From the NCBI GenBank assembly GCA_016287555.1, contig JAEFAK010000090.1, positions 1 to 7,134 of the forward strand: a stretch of 7,134 nucleotides of DNA, in the 5' to 3' direction. Below are positions 1 to 4,212 of this stretch, in pieces. The stretch's first letter is position 1. Each line of letters begins with the position of its first letter. The translations under genes were made by a program, and so were the position numbers. The stretch is from Oscillospiraceae bacterium. GTDB lineage: Bacteria; Bacillota; Clostridia; Oscillospirales; Oscillospiraceae. The notes below the pieces were generated by a model. The model was not told the origin of the DNA. It worked only from the letters and a program-made list of their open reading frames with translations, and ran no database searches.

Positions 1-19
1 TATTCAGCGTGACAAGCAC
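1..19 (-). CDS. Possible start of a further minus-strand gene (first six codons only)
   Basis: A GTG codon at 19-17 is preceded, 7 nt upstream, by a very strong Shine-Dalgarno sequence (GGGAGGAGGG, 36-27). The visible codons read M-L-V-T-L-N and then run off the window. That N-terminus resembles the beginning of class II fructose-bisphosphate/tagatose-bisphosphate-type aldolases, but six residues cannot establish a family and this is only a hint. It lies downstream of the TRAP transporter genes on the same strand, separated from them by a terminator at 71-104. It may therefore be a read-through member of the operon or have its own start signal. No full promoter fits in the short gap between terminator and RBS. 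Confidence 0.35.
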
Positions 20-70
20 GGGCTTTCCCTCCTCCCGTTTGATTGTACCACAGGCAAGCGCGGCATGTCC

Positions 71-104
71 ACAAAAGAAAAGGGGCGCGGCAAAGCCGCG
101 CCCC
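71..104 (-). terminator. Intrinsic terminator after dctQ
   Basis: On the minus strand a perfect 10-bp GC stem (GGGGCGCGGC / GCCGCGCCCC, 104-95 and 91-82) closes a TTT loop and is followed by TTTTCTTTTGT (81-71). It lies 45 nt after the dctQ stop codon and is the expected end of the TRAP operon transcript. Because a strong RBS and GTG follow at 36-17, it could also work as a partial terminator that lowers expression of a downstream gene. Confidence 0.88.
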
Positions 105-148
105 GACTGTCAACCGGCAACGGATAACCGACGACCGGCGGCCGTCTC

Positions 149-682
149 TCACATGGGCCACTCGGAAATGACGCGCTCGCGCACCTCCGGGTTGAACAGG
201 CCCACGGTGTTCTTCACCGCGCCGTAGATCAGCTCGACGGCGAACAGCGACAGGCCCACGCCCATCAGGAAGTAGAAGGGGTAATACGGGATGTACAGCG
301 TGTCCGTGGCCGCCTTCATCATCTTCTGGAAGTCCGCGTGGACGAAGGAGGCGTAGGCCAGCAGCACGCCGACGACGGCGCTGATCCAGTTCACGACCGT
401 CCAGCAGATCATCGGGCCGTTTTTGGGCAGCTTGCGCATGAAGAAGGTGATCTCCACCATGCCCTTCTTGTGCTGCGTGTAGGCCATGCCGAAGAAGATC
501 AGGATGGTCTCCCCCAGCCCGACGTATTCGCTGCTGCCGCGCAGGGCGTTGTGCAGCACGAAGCGCCGGAACACGTCCACGATGATGACGCCGAAGTTGA
601 ACACCAGCGCCAGCGCCGCGACCACGCAGCCCGCCAGCCCGATGTAGCCGACGATCTTTTCAACCTTTTCGAGTGTCCTCAC
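149..682 (-). CDS. dctQ: TRAP transporter small permease subunit, DctQ family
   Basis: This 177-residue protein is the small membrane subunit of a TRAP transporter, which pairs with the large permease (DctM) and helps couple solute uptake to an ion gradient. Four hydrophobic segments are visible at about residues 13-37, 52-70, 92-114 and 134-156, the usual DctQ layout and length. Family-like stretches are VFRRF with a following Glu (about 37-52), GMAYTQHKKGMVEITFF (65-81) and IPYYPFYFLMGVGLS (131-145). Translation starts at GTG (682-680); AAAGGAAG lies upstream with a somewhat long spacer (about 11 nt from AGGA) and no nearby ATG competes. The gene begins 50 nt after dctP and is the last transporter gene before the terminator. 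Its codons are strongly C/G-ending, unlike dctM. The assignment is secure; the transported solute is unknown. Confidence 0.95.
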   Translation of the reverse strand: MRTLEKVEKIVGYIGLAGCVVAALALVFNFGVIIVDVFRRFVLHNALRGSSEYVGLGETILIFFGMAYTQHKKGMVEITFFMRKLPKNGPMICWTVVNWISAVVGVLLAYASFVHADFQKMMKAATDTLYIPYYPFYFLMGVGLSLFAVELIYGAVKNTVGLFNPEVRERVISEWPM

Positions 683-732
683 GGAAATACACTTCCTTTG
701 CGAAATCAGTCTCCGTTACGCGCTGTCCGGGA

Positions 733-1818
733 TCAGTTGTAGTAGTCGTACACGCCGTTGTAGTACTCGATGAACTCGCGGGTCTTGTCGAAGATGCCCT
801 GGCCGTCGTAGCCGGCGGCGTTCATCTCCTCGATCCAGGCGGCCCAGACGTCCTCGGCGGCGGCGGTCAGCTCGGCGTTGAAGGAATCGCTGATGGGCTC
901 GACGGTGATGCCGGCGGCCTCAGCCTTGGCGACCATCTCGTCGCGCTGCTCGGCGTAGATCTGGCCGATGCGGTCGCGGAACCACTGCTGGCTGCCGTCG
1001 ATGAGGGCCTTGAGATCGTCGGGAAGCTCATTGTACTTCTCCTTGTTCAGGCAGAAGAGCAGCTCGCTGGCGCAGCAGTGCGCGTCCACGATGTAGCCGG
1101 TCTGCTCGAGCAGGGCGCCGGACTGGATCTTGTCCCAGTCGTAGAGGTAGGAGTTGATGATGCCCTTCTCGAGGTACTCATAGCCCTCGTTGGAGCCGGC
1201 GTTGACGGGGTTGGCGCCGATGGCGGTGACCCAGTTGGAGTTGAAGCCGCCGGTAACGCGCATGTTCAGACCCTTGAGGTCGGCCATCTTGGTGACGGGG
1301 GTGCTGTCCTTGAAGCCGATGGGCATCGTGGTGGCGGAGTGGAGGGTAACGACGTAGAGGTTGCTGAGAGACTCGGTGTAGTAGTCGGTCTGCTCGAGCA
1401 TGGCGGTAAGAGTCGCGGAGGCGACGTCAGCGTTGTGGACGCCCATCATCGGGAGGGTGAGGGCCTCGGCGGGACGGTACAGGCCGGCATAGATCGTCAT
1501 GGCGGACCAGAAGCCGTCGGTCAGGCCGCCGACGCAGTTGGAAACGCAGTCCTTGATGCTGCCGAGCTGGCCGTTGGCGCAGATCTGCATATCGAGGCGG
1601 CCGTTGGACTGCTCCTTGAGCATCTGGCTCCACTCGGTCAGAGCGATGTAAGCGCCGGAGTTCTCCGGGTTGGGATAGTCGATCTTGAAGGTGTAGACCT
1701 TGCCGTTGTCCTGAGCGGGAGCGGCGGAGTTCTGGGGAGCGCCGTTGCTGCAGCCCGCGAAGAGCATGGCGACGATAAGCACCAGCGCAAGGACCGCGAT
1801 GATCCTGGTCTTTTTCAT
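733..1818 (-). CDS. dctP: TRAP transporter solute-binding lipoprotein, DctP family
   Basis: This 361-residue protein is the extracytoplasmic solute receptor that captures the ligand and delivers it to DctQM. Residues 1-23 form a lipoprotein signal: KKTR, a hydrophobic core, then the lipobox LFAGC with Cys23 as the lipidated residue. A Ser/Ala/Gln-rich tether runs to about 38. Family features include GQLGS (83-87) and LKGLNMRVTGG (181-191). Arg187 sits where DctP proteins carry the arginine that salt-bridges a ligand carboxylate, followed by AIGANPV (199-205). The segment NEGYEYLEKGIINSY (about 210-224) differs from the more usual pattern around a Gly-x-x-Asp, so the ligand cannot be deduced. 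The ATG has AAAGGAGA 7 nt upstream. Codons are highly biased (all Ile codons read were ATC in the first 110 residues), consistent with high expression. A stem-loop lies between dctM and this gene. Confidence 0.97.
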   Translation of the reverse strand: MKKTRIIAVLALVLIVAMLFAGCSNGAPQNSAAPAQDNGKVYTFKIDYPNPENSGAYIALTEWSQMLKEQSNGRLDMQICANGQLGSIKDCVSNCVGGLTDGFWSAMTIYAGLYRPAEALTLPMMGVHNADVASATLTAMLEQTDYYTESLSNLYVVTLHSATTMPIGFKDSTPVTKMADLKGLNMRVTGGFNSNWVTAIGANPVNAGSNEGYEYLEKGIINSYLYDWDKIQSGALLEQTGYIVDAHCCASELLFCLNKEKYNELPDDLKALIDGSQQWFRDRIGQIYAEQRDEMVAKAEAAGITVEPISDSFNAELTAAAEDVWAAWIEEMNAAGYDGQGIFDKTREFIEYYNGVYDYYN

Positions 1819-1845
1819 GGTTATTCTCCTTTTAATGATTTGATA

Positions 1846-1869
1846 TGTTAGACCCTTGCGGGTTTAACA
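1846..1869 (-). other. Intercistronic stem-loop with GCAA tetraloop between dctM and dctP
   Basis: The minus-strand RNA can form TGTTA-A-ACCC, loop GCAA, GGGT-C-TAACA. That is nine pairs around one A/C mismatch, capped by a GNRA-type tetraloop. No U-tract follows, so it is not an intrinsic terminator. It sits in the 80-nt gap just upstream of dctP, ahead of its RBS. Such hairpins can act as processing or 5'-stabilising elements that raise the binding-protein mRNA over the permease mRNA. That role is inferred; the structure is read from the sequence. Confidence 0.55.
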
Positions 1870-1898
1870 TCATTGATGAGCGAGCGCGTGCCGGAGCG

Positions 1899-3215
1899 CT
1901 ACAGGACGGGGCCGTATATGAGGTTGGGCAGCCACGTGGAGAGCGACGGGAAGAGGATTATCAGCACCGTGACCGCGAATATCGCGATACAGTACGGCAC
2001 GACCCGCTTGAAGACGTCTTTGAGGGCCACCTCCGACGATATCGTCGATGAAACGAAGACGCCGAAGCATATGGGCGGCGTGATGGAGCCGGCGCACATG
2101 ATGAGGACGATGACGACGCCGAACCAGATCGGATCGAAGCCGAGGCTCGTCGCGACAGGCAGGAATATGGGAACTGTGAGCAGCACCGTCGCCATGGAGT
2201 CCATGACCATGCCGAGCAGGAAGTAGATGACCACGATGATCAGCATGATGACGTATCTGTTCACGTTCATGTTCGCCGCGAGATTGGCGAGGTCCTGCGG
2301 GAGGTGCGTCGCGGTCAGGAAGTATCCGAAGACGTACGCGCCGAGCATGATAAGGAAGACCATGCATATGCTCTTGACGGAATCGCCGAGCGCCCTCGTA
2401 AAGCCCTTCCAGGTGAACTTGCCGGTGCAGACCGTATAGAGGAAGGCAAGCAGGCATCCGACGGCGGCGGCCTCGGTCGCGGAGAAGATGCCGCTGAACA
2501 TGCCGCCGATGACGGCCGCGAAGAGCACCACGATGGGGATAAGGCCGATGAGGCTCTTGAGCTTTTCCTTTAAGGTATAGTTCTGGCCCTTGGGACCGAG
2601 CTTCGGGTTGATGATGCAGAGCACCGTGCAGGCGACTATGTAAGCCACGAGGAGTATGACGCCGGGGATGATTCCGGCGGCAAACAGCCGTCCGACGGAG
2701 CACGTCGCTATGACGCCGTAGAGGATAAAGCCCGTGCTCGGCGGGATAAGCCAGCTCAGCGTGCCGCCGGCCGCCGCCGTCGCGAGGCTCAGGCCTCCGT
2801 CGTAATTAAAGCGCTTCATTTCGGGGTAAGCAAGTCTGCCCATGGTCAGGACGGTCGCGTTCGTCGCGCCGCAGATGGCGCCGAAGCCGCCGCAGGCGAC
2901 GAGAGTCGCAAAGCTGAGGCCGCCGGGAAGACGCCCGAGCCAGCGCTCGCAGCAGTCATACAGGCCCTTGCCCATTCCTGACATCAGGGCGAAGGCCCCC
3001 ATTAAAACGAATAGCGGGATAACGACCATCGTATAGCTCGAGGCGTTGGAGAACGGGACCGTGCGGAAGAGGAATATCGCCTGCTTCCAGCTCCCGGTCG
3101 CGACCCAGTAGCCGACGAGGCCGACAAGGAACATGCTCATGCCCATGTTCATACCAAGGAACGTCAGGCCGATCATGACGAGAATTCCTATGATGCCAAG
3201 CAGCGTAAGATCCAT
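1899..3215 (-). CDS. dctM: TRAP transporter large permease subunit, DctM family
   Basis: This 438-residue, very hydrophobic integral membrane protein is the ion-coupled translocation subunit of the TRAP system. Family signatures appear in order: FGAICGATNATVLTMGRLAYPEM (111-133, split here only for length), GTLSWLIPPSTG with the LIPPS motif (151-162), SGIFSATEAAAVG (241-253), PIFLPVATSLGFDPIWFG (349-366) and GSITPPICFG (376-385). Length and roughly a dozen hydrophobic segments match the family. The ATG at 3215 has AAAGGAG about 12 nt upstream and an in-frame TAA only 3 nt before it. The preceding DUF3237 frame runs 260 nt into this gene in another frame, which could lead gene callers to trim this start; the N-terminal MDLTLLGIIGILVMIGLTF is a normal DctM beginning and should be kept. 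Ile ATA, Leu CTA/TTA and Gly GGA/GGG codons occur, unlike in dctP and dctQ. Confidence 0.97.
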   Translation of the reverse strand: MDLTLLGIIGILVMIGLTFLGMNMGMSMFLVGLVGYWVATGSWKQAIFLFRTVPFSNASSYTMVVIPLFVLMGAFALMSGMGKGLYDCCERWLGRLPGGLSFATLVACGGFGAICGATNATVLTMGRLAYPEMKRFNYDGGLSLATAAAGGTLSWLIPPSTGFILYGVIATCSVGRLFAAGIIPGVILLVAYIVACTVLCIINPKLGPKGQNYTLKEKLKSLIGLIPIVVLFAAVIGGMFSGIFSATEAAAVGCLLAFLYTVCTGKFTWKGFTRALGDSVKSICMVFLIMLGAYVFGYFLTATHLPQDLANLAANMNVNRYVIMLIIVVIYFLLGMVMDSMATVLLTVPIFLPVATSLGFDPIWFGVVIVLIMCAGSITPPICFGVFVSSTISSEVALKDVFKRVVPYCIAIFAVTVLIILFPSLSTWLPNLIYGPVL

Positions 3216-3732
3216 TGCTTAGTTGCGCTCCTTTCTTTGAAAAACCTTTCGCTTCGCGCTCTTTCTCCAGCTCGACCATGTAGTATTCAAGGACGATGGA
3301 GTCGGGATTGCGGGTCGCGACAGTTATGAACTGGCGGTCTTTCAGGATGCTGAGGCTGTCGTCGTATATCTCAAAGCTGGGCTTTGTCACGCAGTAGTAG
3401 ACCTCGGCAGGGGCAATGCCGCCGGAGAGGACGGTCTCGACATACTCGGGAGGAACGGTGCGGATGCCGTCGTTCTGGATATAGAAGCTGCGTCCGTCCT
3501 TGAGCCTTACGCCGTAGCGGGCGGAGAGCTCGGCTCTGCCGTTGGGCAGGACGATCTGGCTGTCCACTCCGTCGGGCAGCAGCTCGCCGTCAAACGGGAG
3601 CGCATATCCGACGGTCACGCCGCTGGGAACGTATATGAGCTGACGGCGGCCGGTATTCTCTCCTCTGCCGATGAAGGTCGGCGTATCGACCTGCGCCCTG
3701 ACTTCAAATGCCTTAACAAGTTTCGGTGTCAT
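2956..3732 (-). CDS. DUF3237-family protein; frame overruns into dctM, probable frameshift near its end
   Basis: The first ~151 residues look like a complete DUF3237 (UPF0311-type) domain, a small beta-rich family of unknown biochemical function and usually about 150-170 residues. Recognisable parts are FIGRGENTGRRQLIYVPSG (20-38), FDGELLPDGVDSQI (47-60), LSARYGVRLKDGRSFYIQNDG (69-89; Arg72 and Asp79 included) and the closing strand FITVATRNPDSIVLEYY (135-151). As sequenced the frame continues to 258 residues by reading dctM out of frame from about residue 173. That tail is Arg/His/Pro-rich and looks like non-genuine coding. Dropping one T from the T5 run at 3244-3240 would instead end the protein at TAA 3221-3219, about 170 residues, 3 nt before the dctM ATG. 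The start ATG has AAAGGAG 7 nt upstream. It is first in the TRAP operon, so a role linked to the imported solute is plausible but unproven. Confidence 0.83.
   Translation of the reverse strand: MTPKLVKAFEVRAQVDTPTFIGRGENTGRRQLIYVPSGVTVGYALPFDGELLPDGVDSQIVLPNGRAELSARYGVRLKDGRSFYIQNDGIRTVPPEYVETVLSGGIAPAEVYYCVTKPSFEIYDDSLSILKDRQFITVATRNPDSIVLEYYMVELEKEREAKGFSKKGAQLSNGSYAAWHHRNSRHDRPDVPWYEHGHEHVPCRPRRLLGRDRELEAGDIPLPHGPVLQRLELYDGRYPAIRFNGGLRPDVRNGQGPV
3239..3245 (-). other. Probable frameshift site in a T5 run at the end of the DUF3237 gene
   Basis: The minus strand reads GGTTTTTCAAAG here. In the uninterrupted frame the DUF3237 gene continues 260 nt into dctM. Removing one T gives GGT TTT CAA AGA and then five more codons to TAA (3221-3219), followed by GCA and the dctM ATG. 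The shifted frame also contains the dctM RBS. A homopolymer indel, either an assembly error or a real mutation, is the simplest reading. Programmed slippage is possible, but five T is short for it. Confidence 0.6.
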
Positions 3733-3775
3733 TTCGCTGCTCCTTTATTTGAGCTTAATCAGAAGCAGAGTTTTG

Positions 3776-3787
3776 TGCAAATTTGCA
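3776..3787. promoter_or_regulatory. 12-bp perfect palindrome TGCAAATTTGCA in the operon leader
   Basis: TGCAAATTTGCA is a perfect palindrome 44-55 bp upstream of the DUF3237 start codon. Its half AATTTGCA recurs at 3831-3838, 51 bp away, where TTTGCAAA (3833-3840) is also palindromic and overlaps a candidate -35 hexamer. A dimeric repressor site is a reasonable inference. Confidence 0.4.
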
Positions 3788-3810
3788 GTACTCGCTCTTT
3801 TTCATTTGTT

Positions 3811-3839
3811 AAGATAATGTTAACATGTCGAATTTGCAA
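3811..3839 (-). promoter_or_regulatory. Candidate proximal promoter (P3) for the DUF3237-TRAP operon
   Basis: Minus strand TTGCAA (3839-3834), a 17-nt spacer and TATCTT (3816-3811) fit a sigma-A promoter with 4 of 6 matches at each hexamer. The perfect palindrome ATGTTAACAT (3817-3826) lies inside the spacer, touching the -10. Transcription would begin near 3804, leaving a leader of about 70 nt that contains the palindrome at 3776-3787. Confidence 0.45.
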
Positions 3840-3877
3840 AAGTCCATACGGAATAATTCCAAATATAACGCATTTTT

Positions 3878-3893
3878 CTGTTATATTTTACAG
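3878..3893. promoter_or_regulatory. Operator-like site 1, CTGT-N8-ACAG
   Basis: CTGTTATATTTTACAG is an inverted repeat with CTGT/ACAG arms around an AT-rich 8-bp core. It differs from the second site (3929-3944) at a single base, and the two start exactly 51 bp apart, close to five helical turns, so a regulator could bind both on one DNA face. A possible minus-strand promoter overlaps it: TTGGAA (3912-3907), 16 nt, TAAAAT (3890-3885). Confidence 0.6.
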
Positions 3894-3925
3894 TGATTGT
3901 CATGCTTTCCAAATCGGAGTATATT

Positions 3926-3947
3926 TTGCTGTCATATTTTACAGCAA
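3926..3947. promoter_or_regulatory. Operator-like site 2, TTGCTGT-N8-ACAGCAA, in candidate distal promoter P1
   Basis: This copy has perfect 7-bp arms TTGCTGT and ACAGCAA around an 8-bp AT-rich core, 22 bp in all. Read on the minus strand it also supplies a possible -35 (TTGCTG, 3947-3942), 18 nt before a good -10 (TATACT, 3923-3918). A protein bound here would cover the -35 and most of the spacer, the expected geometry for repression of the operon. The arrangement resembles a GntR- or LacI-type operator pair, but no regulator gene is in the window. Confidence 0.6.
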
Positions 3948-4007
3948 GCGTCCGTTCCGGCCGTCATTGAGGGTCTTTTCCCGTTCCGGCGGCTCAGATC
4001 CGGGCGC

Positions 4008-4039
4008 AAAAGAAAAAAGCCCGTCCTCACGGACAGGCT
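4008..4039 (-). terminator. Intrinsic terminator upstream of the TRAP operon control region
   Basis: The minus-strand RNA forms AGCCTGTCC, loop GTGA, GGACGGGCT (nine pairs including one G-U), then TTTTTCTTTT. The G-U pair is an A/C mismatch when read on the plus strand, so the orientation is minus. It ends 110 nt after the SLH-gene terminator with only a 20-codon ORF in between, so what it terminates is unclear: read-through from the SLH gene or a short transcript carrying that ORF. Confidence 0.82.
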
Positions 4040-4046
4040 CGCGGTA

Positions 4047-4109
4047 TTAGGCTTTTTCAGCGGACGGCGTCAGCCCCCCCTTTTTCTCTTTCTGAACGTT
4101 TTTTATCAT
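4047..4109 (-). CDS. Possible 20-residue small ORF before a terminator
   Basis: ATG at 4109 opens a 20-codon frame for a Lys-rich peptide beginning MIKNVQKEKKGG and ending PSAEKA, with TAA at 4049-4047. The terminator stem begins 8 nt later. GGAGG (4116-4112) precedes the ATG by only 2 nt, too close for efficient initiation, and no promoter is obvious. It contains a run of seven G. It could be a leader or free small peptide, the remnant of an eroded gene, or chance. I recognise no family. The rest of 4040-4147 shows nothing further. Confidence 0.2.
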   Translation of the reverse strand: MIKNVQKEKKGGLTPSAEKA

Positions 4110-4143
4110 GTCCTCCGGCAACGGAAAAGCCTGATAGGCCCAC

Positions 4144-4176
4144 AAAACAAAAGCCCGTCGCGCAGACGGGCTTTTG
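4144..4176 (-). terminator. Intrinsic terminator of the SLH surface-protein gene
   Basis: A perfect 12-bp stem (CAAAAGCCCGTC / GACGGGCTTTTG, 4176-4165 and 4159-4148) with a 5-nt loop is followed on the minus strand by TTTTG. It starts 36 nt after the SLH-gene stop. Because the stem carries A and T runs on both flanks, it may also work on the plus strand, though no plus-strand gene ends here. Confidence 0.88.
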
Positions 4177-4212
4177 TTGTTATTATGTATGTAGTTATTG
4201 TTCAGCGGCGCC

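Noticed and set aside
673..1851. Long plus-strand open frame, Val/Gly/Asp-rich, opposite dctP
   Set aside because: It is the antisense shadow of dctP and its codon bias; composition is low-complexity and there is no RBS or known motif.
1870..2703. Minus-strand frame of 277 codons inside dctM
   Set aside because: It overlaps dctM in another frame and is Arg/His/Pro-rich with no family features.
3878..3947. CTGT-N8-ACAG sites as LexA (SOS) boxes
   Set aside because: The pattern equals the E. coli LexA box, but Firmicute LexA recognises a different sequence (CGAAC-N4-GTTCG) and a TRAP operon is not an SOS gene; a metabolic regulator is more likely.
4040..4147. Riboswitch between the SLH gene and the TRAP operon
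   Set aside because: I looked for conserved cores of preQ1, fluoride, guanidine, ZTP and c-di-GMP classes and saw none; a terminator separates this stretch from the operon.
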